Shown: positions 1-6,030, counted from the first letter of the stretch. The stretch is 6,830 bases of DNA from Anaerolineales bacterium (GCA_030606845.1 JAUWFP010000121.1:1-6830); one strand, 5' to 3'. Program-made: numbers and translations. The notes: generated from the letters alone by a model not told the origin.

Positions 1-226
1 TTTTTCCAAAGCTAAAACCCTCCCGGCGAACTTCAAAAAGATTGCCAATCCTATCCTATATCGCCGCGCGTCCTGAGCAACATATTCTAAGTTTTGGTTC
101 ACAGTCATCCCGGAAGGTGAAGTTCCCAGTCGATCGAGCACTTGGAGACGGTTTAATAGAACGCTGGGCATCCATGCCGAGAAACTGCGATGTATCATCT
201 TTCAAAGGTATTAGAGTCTTTGAACC

Positions 227-970
227 TCACTCGCCCAGGACCTGCTCGAGGCGTTCTGGATCAAAATCGACGATAATCGTTCCATCGATATCAAAAGTGG
301 GGGTGATCAAGAGATCGCCGGTCCATTCCCGGACCTGCTCCGAAGCCCCTGGCACATCGTAAATATCCACTTCGGTGTAATTTAAATTGCGTTCTTTGAG
401 CCACACTCGGGCTTGGATGCAATCCGTACACCATTGGGTGCAATACATCACGATCCCGCCGGAGGGCAACGGCTGAATTTCCGGCTCAGGGAGCACCTGC
501 TGCGCAGCTTCTGGATCGATGCGGCGTAACTCAGAAAACAAAACTTCATCGTCTGGTTGATCGTCGATATCATGAATATCGATGTATTGGATCAGGCCTT
601 CTTTGTCAACAATGAAAATTGCCCGTTCGGAGTGTCCCTCCGACCGAAGAACGCCATATTGCTGGCATACCTCCCCATGCGGCCAGAAGTCGCTGAGAAG
701 TGGATACTGAATCCCCTGGAAAGTTTCTGCCCAAGCTTTGAGGGCAGGAACATGGTCGACGCTGATGCCCAGCACCTGGGCATTCAACCCCGCGAACCTG
801 GCAGTTTGCGCCTGGTATCCCGGGATTTGCGCGCTTCAGGTGGGGGTAAAAGCCAGGGGGAAAAAGGCAAGCACCACGTTGCGGCCGCGATAATCGCTCA
901 GTCGAACTTCTCGATCGAGATGGCTGGGCAAGCTGAAATCCGGGGCCTGCTGACCAATTTGTAGGCTCAT
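227..970 (-). CDS. Selenocysteine peroxiredoxin-glutaredoxin fusion (in-frame TGA at codon 45 read as Sec)
   Basis: Predicted thiol/selenol peroxidase that reduces hydroperoxides, probably cytosolic since no signal peptide is seen. Read from ATG 970 the frame gives 247 residues. Residues 1-155 are an AhpC/TSA (AhpE/BCP-like) peroxiredoxin: APDFSLP at 9-15, then the active-site motif PxxxTxxC at 38-45 (P38, T42), with TGA in place of the peroxidatic Cys at 45, and a conserved Arg at 116 (SERAIF). Residues 172-247 are a glutaredoxin-like domain with CTDC at 181-184 and the cis-proline TP at 223-224. No other internal stop occurs, and similarity runs unbroken on both sides of the TGA. The start is supported by AGGAGG 9 nt upstream and by a strong promoter. 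The terminal stop is also TGA (227-229). Fused Prx-Grx enzymes such as Haemophilus hybrid Prx5 are known, with the Grx domain reducing the Prx; that role here is inference. The alternative is a nonsense mutation or sequencing error at a TGC/TGT codon, which I think less likely given the hairpin after the TGA. A call that starts at TTG 787 would lose the active site. Confidence 0.85.
786..827 (-). promoter_or_regulatory. Candidate bacterial SECIS element after the in-frame UGA
   Basis: The RNA just downstream of the UGA (838-836) can fold into a two-part hairpin within the coding sequence. The lower stem AAUCCCG (827-821) pairs with CGGGGUU (792-786), with one U-G wobble. A small internal loop follows (820-817 against 795-793). 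The upper stem ACCAGGC (816-810) pairs with GCCAGGU (802-796) except for a central A-A mismatch. The apical loop is GCAAACU (809-803). The loop starts 26 nt after the UGA and its first base is G. Both agree with the known layout of bacterial SECIS elements: a hairpin close behind the UGA, a loop roughly 16-37 nt away, and a G at the first or second loop position for SelB binding. The pairing was read by eye; no folding energy was computed. Confidence 0.65.
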
Positions 971-979
971 GGATGAAAC

Positions 980-985
980 CCTCCT
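980..985 (-). promoter_or_regulatory. Ribosome binding site that fixes the selenoprotein start
   Basis: A perfect AGGAGG lies on the minus strand 9 nt before the ATG at 970. It supports the full-length reading through the TGA. I saw no comparable site in front of the downstream TTG at 787. Confidence 0.7.
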
Positions 986-1007
986 CAACGCTATTTAATC
1001 AGACCTC

Positions 1008-1035
1008 ATTATAAGACAAGCTGCAAGGTTATCAA
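1008..1035 (-). promoter_or_regulatory. Sigma-70-type promoter for the selenoprotein gene
   Basis: On the minus strand a -35 box TTGATA (1035-1030, 5 of 6 consensus bases) is followed after 16 nt by a perfect -10 box TATAAT (1013-1008). The start of transcription would fall near 1001, leaving a leader of about 30 nt that contains the AGGAGG site. This promoter faces the ATG at 970, so the segment in front of the TGA appears to be an expressed gene start and not debris. Confidence 0.6.
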
Positions 1036-1283
1036 CGGCAATACCCTGAGGGACGATGCGAGGTGCCAGCATGAACAATAAATGCTCTTTTGCGGTTTCT
1101 GTCGCAAATTGTGTGAGAGCGTCGTTAAAGGTACAGACATATTGGTTGCGGTCAACCCTGCCTGTTACATGCGGGAGCGAGAAGCAAATCTCTACACTGG
1201 AAGCAATTTGTGAAGCTATAACGGATGCTTCTATGCTTAGGCCCACTTCATGCAACCCATTTCTTCACGATGAATAAGAATAA

Positions 1284-1340
1284 ATACCCGATTCCCAACA
1301 TCTTCCTGTCAACCGTCCTTGAATTATGGTTGACGGGTAT
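1284..1340. repeat. Nested inverted repeat
   Basis: GTCAACC (1308-1314) and GGTTGAC (1328-1334) are perfect 7-base complements around a 13-base loop. Directly outside, ATACCC (1284-1289) complements GGGTAT (1335-1340). The right arms are contiguous, while the left arms are separated by 18 bases. It could form a bulged hairpin of 13 base pairs on either strand. No T-tract follows, so a terminator role is not supported. Confidence 0.4.
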
Positions 1341-1400
1341 CCTGTTGGTGCTCGGCCTTCTGTGGTGTATAGGCGTCCTATAGCTTCCATCTGGGGATAT

Positions 1401-1441
1401 CGAGATTCTTCGCCCCCAGCTGCGCTTCGGCTCAGAATAAC
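1401..1441. repeat. Dispersed intergenic repeat, copy 1
   Basis: The segment starts with CGAGATTCTTCG and ends with CTCAGAATAAC, with a GC-rich middle of 18 bases. The same two ends flank a different middle at 6188-6221, and the inverted form occurs at 4446-4479 and 6128-6155. Only the ends are conserved, which is typical of small non-coding repeats that can fold. Confidence 0.55.
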
Positions 1442-1485
1442 TACCTTTCACAACCACGATGGCTTACATATCAGACCATGCATCC

Positions 1486-1556
1486 CTTTGTCGCTGCTCC
1501 CCACTCCCTTCGGTCGGGGACTTTGCAGGACAGGTCCAAGAAGTAAAGCGACAAAG
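1486..1556. repeat. Perfect 10-bp inverted repeat enclosing two smaller hairpins
   Basis: CTTTGTCGCT (1486-1495) and AGCGACAAAG (1547-1556) are exact complements. Inside, TCCCC (1498-1502) pairs with GGGGA (1516-1520). After it, CTT (1521-1523) plus GGA (1528-1530) pair with TCC plus AAG (1535-1540). The whole could form a 71-nt three-way junction in RNA or single-stranded DNA. It is not a tRNA, since the T-arm consensus is absent. It may be a small non-autonomous repeat or a structured transcript; nothing shows which. Confidence 0.4.
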
Positions 1557-1800
1557 AAGCGCTGTCTTCTCTTGACTCAACGCCCATCTTGAATCAATGA
1601 CCCCGTTTTCTTTCAAAGTTGCAATTGTGCAGCGTATCCACGATGATTAGGCCATCTCCTTGTGGGAGAGCAGGCAATCAATCATGACACTATATAGAGC
1701 CAAAGGGATAGTCACCCTTCCCCCAAAGCTACTAACGCCATCGACATTAACCTGTTGTACTCTTGGTTTTACCAACCGATCGCTCAGGAGATGATTCACA

Positions 1801-3435
1801 ATGAAGCAGAAAAACACATTCCTTATCGCATTCGTGCTCATCCTAACACTTGTAACCACGCTATCGTGCGGAGCGATCCCGATCCTGACCGGAAACCATG
1901 GTGAGACACCGACCGAGAAACCCGCCGAACCTGAAGAACCGGCTGCAACCGAGGAGCCAGCAGAGCGTGTGCAGCTTGACCCATGCTCGCTGCTCACCGA
2001 CGAGGAAGTCGGCGCAGCCCTGGGTGGACCGGTGCAGATGCAGCCACCACAAGGTATGGGCGGCTGTGTGTATGTGCTGCAATCCGATGATCCAACCGTA
2101 AGCACGCAGCTGGTCATCAGCGCAGCCCAGGGTAACGAGGCCAAGGCCTTTACGATGCTAAGCCTCGGCATGCTCGCCGGCTTTAGCGGTGACCCAGATA
2201 TGGCCGCGGAATTTGAAGAACTCAACAACCAGATCGCCGACCTGACACTGGTCGAGGTTATCAATCGCATGGCTGAGATGTTCGCGGGGACAGGCGTGAA
2301 CGTAACACAGGCAGATGGTCCCGGCGAGAGTGCCCTCTGGCTGCTCTACGAGGACGAATTCTATTCGCAGGGCACGCTGCTGGTGGTGAGCGGCGAGGAA
2401 TACACGTCGCTAACACAGATAGGCGGTGAAATGGCAGCCGCCCCCGATCAACTCGCCTCCCTGGCGGGGATGGTGTTTGACCGGCTACCTCAGGATTTCT
2501 ATGTGTTTGACGAGGACGGCGATGGCAGCTTCAGCTTTGAATATAGCAGTGAAGAGGAACCCGATGAAGCGGCGGAGCCTACGCCGACGATTGAAGCCCT
2601 CGAGGTCGTGACCGGATTGGTGTGGGCTGCCGCGCCTAACGCGGGCCAGGTGCACGTGATCGATCCGATGACGAATCAAGTCATCGCCACGATCGACATC
2701 GGACGCTTCCCCAGTGACATCGCCGTCGCCGAAGGGAACGTATGGGTGATCAGCGAGACGGAAGGCACCTTGTGGAGAATCGATCCCATCACATTTGAAG
2801 TGGTCGATACAATCGCTTTAGGCGGCAACACTTTGCACGTCGCTGCAGGACAGGGCGCTGTGTGGGTGACGGGCGGGTTGGGAGTCCGCAAGATCGACCT
2901 CGCGACCGGCACGCGCTACGGTGTCGTTTATTACAGATGTTACGACGTTGCGATCGGCGAGAATGCAATCTGGGTGAGCGAGAGTCAGGGTCAACAATTG
3001 CTCAAGATCGACCCGGAGACCCGAAGAGTCGTCGCCACCGTTAAGCTCGAAGGAAAACCAAGCCAGGTCGCCTACGGTCATGGCACAGTCTGGGTGATTT
3101 TGCACGACAAGAACGAGGTTGTGGGCATCGATCCGAACACCCATCAAGTGGTAACCACGCTATCCTCAAACTCCTTTATCCATGGGCTGGCGGTCGATCC
3201 AGACCGCGTCTGGTACACACACCCATACGCCCTCAATTATTATGAACCGGCTTCTATAGGTTCTGGCGGTTTCAACATCGCCAATCCTCCAGCCCAGATC
3301 GAATTTTATGCGGGAAGCCTCTGGGTTTCGAGCCCTAACGAAGGACTCATCACGCGCATCAACCCTGAAGACCAGAGCGTCATCTCCGTAATTGATCTGG
3401 GTACAGATCCGGTTGCGATCGCAGCCGGGGAGTAA
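1801..3435 (+). CDS. Probable surface lipoprotein: DUF3558-like domain plus seven-bladed beta-propeller
   Basis: 544 residues. The start has AGGAG 10 nt upstream. Residues 1-23 are a signal peptide (charged start, then hydrophobic from Phe7) ending at Cys23. The lipobox TLSC is imperfect, so lipid anchoring is likely but not certain. Residues 24-56 are a Pro/Glu/Thr linker. Residues 57-235 begin DPCSLLTDEEVGAALG with Cys62 and a second Cys at 89 (GGCVYV), resembling the DUF3558 family of actinobacterial lipoproteins. DEDGDG at 237-242 looks like part of a calcium-binding loop, followed by an acidic linker. Residues 270-544 hold seven repeats, each opening with a [VIL]W motif (Trp at 275, 315, 355, 391, 431, 471, 508; spacing 36-40) and mostly carrying an IDP turn, as in YVTN/NHL-type propellers. 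Blade 6 is degenerate. It probably binds a ligand or protein outside the membrane; no catalytic residues are apparent. It stands alone, with hairpins on both sides. Confidence 0.85.
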   Translation: MKQKNTFLIAFVLILTLVTTLSCGAIPILTGNHGETPTEKPAEPEEPAATEEPAERVQLDPCSLLTDEEVGAALGGPVQMQPPQGMGGCVYVLQSDDPTVSTQLVISAAQGNEAKAFTMLSLGMLAGFSGDPDMAAEFEELNNQIADLTLVEVINRMAEMFAGTGVNVTQADGPGESALWLLYEDEFYSQGTLLVVSGEEYTSLTQIGGEMAAAPDQLASLAGMVFDRLPQDFYVFDEDGDGSFSFEYSSEEEPDEAAEPTPTIEALEVVTGLVWAAAPNAGQVHVIDPMTNQVIATIDIGRFPSDIAVAEGNVWVISETEGTLWRIDPITFEVVDTIALGGNTLHVAAGQGAVWVTGGLGVRKIDLATGTRYGVVYYRCYDVAIGENAIWVSESQGQQLLKIDPETRRVVATVKLEGKPSQVAYGHGTVWVILHDKNEVVGIDPNTHQVVTTLSSNSFIHGLAVDPDRVWYTHPYALNYYEPASIGSGGFNIANPPAQIEFYAGSLWVSSPNEGLITRINPEDQSVISVIDLGTDPVAIAAGE

Positions 3436-3438
3436 CTT

Positions 3439-3507
3439 GTAAGGCGCGAGCGTACAACCAACCACTGCCAGGCGGGATCTTGTAACCCGCTTGGCTCCGG
3501 CGCTTAC
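3439..3507 (+). terminator. Nested hairpin after the propeller lipoprotein, possible terminator
   Basis: Four bases after the stop codon an outer stem forms between GTAAG-CGC (3439-3447, one bulged G) and GCGCTTAC (3500-3507). Inside it a 10-bp stem GCCAGGCGGG (3467-3476) pairs with CCCGCTTGGC (3486-3495), with one G-U wobble and a 9-base loop. The inner hairpin is strong, but no run of T follows. It may stop transcription in a Rho-dependent way or protect the mRNA 3' end. Confidence 0.45.
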
Positions 3508-3717
3508 GATGCCAGCGTTATTATCAGCGTTCTCAGTCAAGTCAGCGGTTCAAAGCACTGGGCTTTCCGGCGCACACCGCCAAGATCCGTAATAATCACA
3601 CCGACGATATCCATATCTTCTATAGTCATTTTATTTATATACACAGCGCAAACAAAACCAATTTTTTAGATGAGCCCAGGGGTTGAAGGATGCCGACCCA
3701 AGCTTTACAATCAACGA

Positions 3718-4404
3718 ATGATGACGGATAAACACGTACGTATCTACACTGACGGAGCCTGCGAGGGCAACCCCGGACCCGGCGGGATCGGCTTCGTGAT
3801 CCTATCAGAAGGGTCGGAAGTAGAGTTCTTGCAGGGATATCGGCACACGACCAACAACCGCATGGAGCTCATGGCGGCGATCGCTGGTCTCGAGAACCTG
3901 AAAGAGAAGTGCACGGCCACTATCTACAGCGACTCTAAATACCTCGTTGACGCTGTTACGAAGGGATGGGCTGCTTCCTGGAGAGAGAACGATTACATTC
4001 GCAAAGGCGGAATCCGCGTCCCCAATGCAGATCTCTGGGAAAGGCTGCTCCCCTTGATCGAGGAGTATAAGGTCCAATTCTCGTGGGTGAAGGGGCACGC
4101 GGGAGATCCTCTTAATGAAAAGGCGGATCACCTATCCTATGCCGCCATCGAAGGAGAAGGTTTACTCGAAGATACCGGCTACCTGAACCAGTTGGAATTG
4201 GAGAAGCTGGCCCCTTCTAAGATCACCGAGGTTGGGCAGCCATGCCGGAAATGCCAGACCCCGGTGGTTAAAAAGAAGCCGCGCGGGAAACCCAAACCGG
4301 GTCAGTCGTCCTATTATGAGTACTATCTATTCTGTCCGGAATGTGAGACCCGATATTTCGTGGAAAAGGCGAAGAGAGAAGTAAACCAGGGGAACCTCTT
4401 CTGA
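3718..4404 (+). CDS. rnhA: Ribonuclease HI with C-terminal four-cysteine tail
   Basis: Cleaves the RNA strand of RNA-DNA hybrids (R-loops, replication primers) in the cytoplasm. Numbered from ATG 3718 the protein has 228 residues. Residues 5-140 are the RNase H fold: IYTDGACEGNPGPGG with Asp12, NNRMEL with Glu50, SDSKYL with Asp72, the loop histidine in KGHAGDP (His127), and ADHLSY with Asp137, so all catalytic acids are present. Typical RNase HI proteins have about 150-160 residues. Here about 70 extra residues include CRKC (176-179) and CPEC (206-209), a zinc-ribbon-like pair, and the protein ends in QGNLF. The start is uncertain. The frame opens at ATG 3670, but family similarity begins only after the tandem ATGATG at 3718/3721, and none of these has a clear ribosome binding site. 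An AT-rich stretch at about 3625-3667 may hold the promoter. Confidence 0.92.
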   Translation: MMTDKHVRIYTDGACEGNPGPGGIGFVILSEGSEVEFLQGYRHTTNNRMELMAAIAGLENLKEKCTATIYSDSKYLVDAVTKGWAASWRENDYIRKGGIRVPNADLWERLLPLIEEYKVQFSWVKGHAGDPLNEKADHLSYAAIEGEGLLEDTGYLNQLELEKLAPSKITEVGQPCRKCQTPVVKKKPRGKPKPGQSSYYEYYLFCPECETRYFVEKAKREVNQGNLF

Positions 4405-4420
4405 ACATTCGTCTTTCCAA

Positions 4421-4455
4421 TCAGCATGACCGGTTCACTCTTAATGTCATGCTGA
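4421..4455. terminator. Perfect 10-bp inverted repeat between convergent genes
   Basis: TCAGCATGAC (4421-4430) and GTCATGCTGA (4446-4455) are exact complements around a 15-base loop, in the gap between the convergent RNase HI and nitroreductase genes. It could act as a two-way terminator, but no T-tract lies on either side. The right arm is also the first part of a dispersed repeat copy. Confidence 0.4.
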
Positions 4456-4479
4456 GCAGTTAAGCGACGAAGGTTCTCG
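4446..4479. repeat. Dispersed intergenic repeat, copy 2 (inverted)
   Basis: Starts GTCATGCTGAG and ends CGAAGGTTCTCG. On the minus strand it reads CGAGAACCTTCG to CTCAGCATGAC, two mismatches in the left end and one in the right end from the copy at 6188-6221, and it has the same 34-base length. Confidence 0.5.
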
Positions 4480-4539
4480 TTCCCTATAAGCTCGACCATC
4501 CATGGTCAAGCAGACCCATACTCTGCCAATAGATCGAAA

Positions 4540-5322
4540 TTACGCTATCCAGGCATCCAGGATCGCACGGACCGATCTTCTCATTTCCACCGCATACTCA
4601 GCGCTGAACTTGCGCTTATACATCCTGATCCCAACACTGGGTTGGTCACGCTTATCTGCACTCCCCGCCATCATTCGTTTGTGCGTGCCCGCGTACATCT
4701 CTTTGAATTCCTCTTCCCCAAGACGCCTGTACTGATTCTTATAAACGATGAATTCCTCGCCGAACCGCTTCGTCCGCTCCCTCTCTTTTTGTTTTACTGA
4801 TGGGTAACCGAAACAAACCATGCAGATCGGAACTGCATATTGGGGCAGGTCGAACATCTCTCTGTGAATCTCGTAGTTCTCTAAAATGTCACCAATGTAG
4901 CAGGAACCTACGCCCATGGACTCGGCGGCGATCACGGCTGTTTGCGCAGCGATGAGGGCATCGCAGCAGGCGAGGAACAGATCTCCCTCTTCTGGTTTCA
5001 CCATCGGCACGCCTTTTTCTATGCAGAGTTGTTCCACTCCAGAAACTTTGAAGTAGTCAACCCAGCGTTGGTAATCGGCGAGAAAAATGAGCACGAGCGG
5101 CGCCTTGGCGATGAACGGCTGGTTATCGCAAGTCTCGACCAGCTTGTCCTTGGCTTCTTGATCGCTGACTTCGATGATGGAATACAGCATCATATTGCCG
5201 GCCGTCGGCGCGCGCATGGCTGATTTGAGAATCATGTCACGCACATCTTCGGGCAGCGGTTTATCCTCGTAGGCACGCACGGATTTGCGTTGGCGGATCG
5301 TTTCAAGGACTGGATTCATCAT
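4540..5322 (-). CDS. Nitroreductase-family FMN oxidoreductase
   Basis: Predicted cytosolic flavoenzyme that uses NAD(P)H to reduce nitro groups, quinones or similar acceptors; the true substrate cannot be told from sequence. 260 residues, a normal length for the family. Residues 10-18 (RQRKSVRAY) carry the arginines that hold the FMN phosphate. APTAGNMMLYSI (about 38-50) matches the FMN-binding APSAGN segment, with MLYS in place of the usual QPW. AAESMGVGSCYIGDI (about 133-147) is the second conserved segment, followed by the strand with CFGYP. The last 45 or so residues are basic and poorly conserved. The start is supported by AAGGAG, 5 nt before the first of two tandem ATG codons and 8 nt before the second. 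It lies 65 nt downstream of the lipoprotein gene on the same strand and may share its transcript. The downstream gap contains a hairpin shared with the convergent RNase HI gene. Confidence 0.88.
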   Translation of the reverse strand: MMNPVLETIRQRKSVRAYEDKPLPEDVRDMILKSAMRAPTAGNMMLYSIIEVSDQEAKDKLVETCDNQPFIAKAPLVLIFLADYQRWVDYFKVSGVEQLCIEKGVPMVKPEEGDLFLACCDALIAAQTAVIAAESMGVGSCYIGDILENYEIHREMFDLPQYAVPICMVCFGYPSVKQKERERTKRFGEEFIVYKNQYRRLGEEEFKEMYAGTHKRMMAGSADKRDQPSVGIRMYKRKFSAEYAVEMRRSVRAILDAWIA

Positions 5323-5342
5323 TGAATCTCCTTAACGTAGGA

Positions 5343-5353
5343 CTCAGAATGAC
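5343..5353. repeat. Fragment of the dispersed repeat
   Basis: CTCAGAATGAC, identical to the right end of the copy at 6188-6221, sits in the 65-nt gap between the lipoprotein stop and the nitroreductase start. The rest of the element is missing or too diverged to see. Confidence 0.35.
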
Positions 5354-5387
5354 CAACTTTTAATAACTGGGTTTCACAAGGGACTAT

Positions 5388-5957
5388 CTAATCGCCTCCA
5401 ACCTCCAGGCGCACTTCCGTCCATGAGTTCGGCGCGAAGCTCTGCTTGACGACCGGATTCTCAAACGAGAGACTGTAAGGTCCTTCAGCGAAAGGGGTGA
5501 AAAACAGCGTCCCATCAACGGGTGGTGTTATGGAGCAATCGCTGGTTGTCGTGGGTTTGCCTTCGAAGGTCTCTGTTAGGGTAAACTTCAGAGCCTGAGT
5601 TTGCGCGTCAACGCTCCCATTTAGTTGCACGATGGTTTTAAATGAAAAGTTCACCCAGCAGATCTGGCCCTGATCGAGGGCAGCAATACTTAACTGCTTG
5701 GTCCCATCAGCAGTAGCCTGGACCGCAAAGGTTGGGGTTGTCGACCCTTCCGGCGGCGTCAGGTCGAGCTCAAGCTGAGCATCTCCGCGCACATTGACCG
5801 ACTCGTCCTCGATGACCTGGGAGGCAAGTACCAGGACTTTTGACTGGGAAGGTTTACTTCGACTCCCGGGTGGATCATTCGCGTTCGACGAGATACAAGC
5901 GGACAGGATAAGGACGACAAGAAATAAGTAACATCTGCGTGGTGTATACGAATCCAC
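5388..5957 (-). CDS. Small lipoprotein of unknown function
   Basis: I do not recognise a family. From GTG 5957 the protein has 189 residues. Residues 1-21 form a lipoprotein signal peptide: a basic start (RR), a hydrophobic run LFLVVLIL, and the lipobox LSAC with lipid-acceptor Cys21. A Ser/Pro/Lys-rich spacer follows to about residue 38, then a domain rich in alternating hydrophobic residues and Thr, suggesting a beta-sandwich, with two more cysteines (about 100 and 141) that could form a disulfide. Start choice: an in-frame ATG lies at 5969, but no ribosome binding site precedes it. GGAGG (5967-5963), which overlaps that ATG, sits 5 nt before GTG 5957, so GTG is preferred. A promoter at 6002-6030 fits this gene. 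It probably sits on the outer face of the membrane and may lead an operon with the nitroreductase. Confidence 0.7.
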   Translation of the reverse strand: MDSYTPRRCYLFLVVLILSACISSNANDPPGSRSKPSQSKVLVLASQVIEDESVNVRGDAQLELDLTPPEGSTTPTFAVQATADGTKQLSIAALDQGQICWVNFSFKTIVQLNGSVDAQTQALKFTLTETFEGKPTTTSDCSITPPVDGTLFFTPFAEGPYSLSFENPVVKQSFAPNSWTEVRLEVGGD

Positions 5958-6001
5958 CTGTACCTCCATTTAGCTGAATATCGGTGATCACGTTGATAAA
6001 T

Positions 6002-6030
6002 ACTATACGTGCCTTGGGCTACCGCGGCAA
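6002..6030 (-). promoter_or_regulatory. Sigma-70-type promoter for the small lipoprotein gene
   Basis: On the minus strand a -35 box TTGCCG (6030-6025, 4 of 6 consensus bases) and a -10 box TATAGT (6007-6002, 5 of 6) are separated by exactly 17 nt. Transcription would begin near 5995, about 38 nt before the preferred GTG start. Confidence 0.5.

Larger units (their letters stand above)
1036..1800. other. Long intergenic region with inverted repeats and no convincing gene
   Basis: This stretch separates the divergent selenoprotein and propeller-lipoprotein genes. Open frames in it are short, lack good ribosome binding sites and resemble no family I know. What it does hold is structure: a nested inverted repeat at 1284-1340, a dispersed repeat copy at 1401-1441, a three-way-junction-like inverted repeat at 1486-1556, and a short TCTCC/GGAGA hairpin at 1655-1669. 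I found no good promoter for the gene at 1801, although AT-rich sequence around 1689-1696 (CTATATAG) could take part in one. Confidence 0.5.

Noticed and set aside
201..224. TTCAAAG/CTTTGAA inverted repeat just after the selenoprotein stop, as a terminator
   Set aside because: The stem is only 7 AT-rich pairs with a 10-base loop and no T-tract follows on the minus strand. It is too weak to call.
227..787. A separate 186-residue peroxiredoxin-like protein starting at TTG 787
   Set aside because: It lacks the active-site half of the peroxiredoxin fold, whose sequence is intact upstream in the same frame. It is the C-terminal part of the selenoprotein.
836..838. The TGA as a simple nonsense mutation making a pseudogene
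   Set aside because: The stop falls exactly on the catalytic cysteine site, is followed by a SECIS-like hairpin, and the rest of the gene is intact with good start signals. It remains the main alternative.
995..1255. Minus-strand open frame of 86 codons just upstream of the selenoprotein gene
   Set aside because: It has only a TTG start without a ribosome binding site, resembles no family I know, and the strong selenoprotein promoter lies inside it. A decayed gene cannot be excluded.
1486..1556. A tRNA-like gene
   Set aside because: Length and outer stem are suggestive, but there is no T-arm consensus, no anticodon arm and no matching D-arm on either strand.
1326..1592. Plus-strand open frame of 88 codons in the intergenic region
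   Set aside because: It runs through a dispersed repeat and the inverted repeat at 1486-1556, with no ribosome binding site and no recognisable protein features.
3670..3717. A longer N-terminus for RNase HI starting at ATG 3670
   Set aside because: The 16 extra residues match nothing in the family and no ribosome binding site precedes this ATG. The tandem ATGATG at 3718 fits RNase HI better.
4494..4507. GACCAT/ATGGTC palindrome near the nitroreductase 3' end
   Set aside because: Six-base arms with a 2-base spacer are common by chance, and no function is suggested by position.
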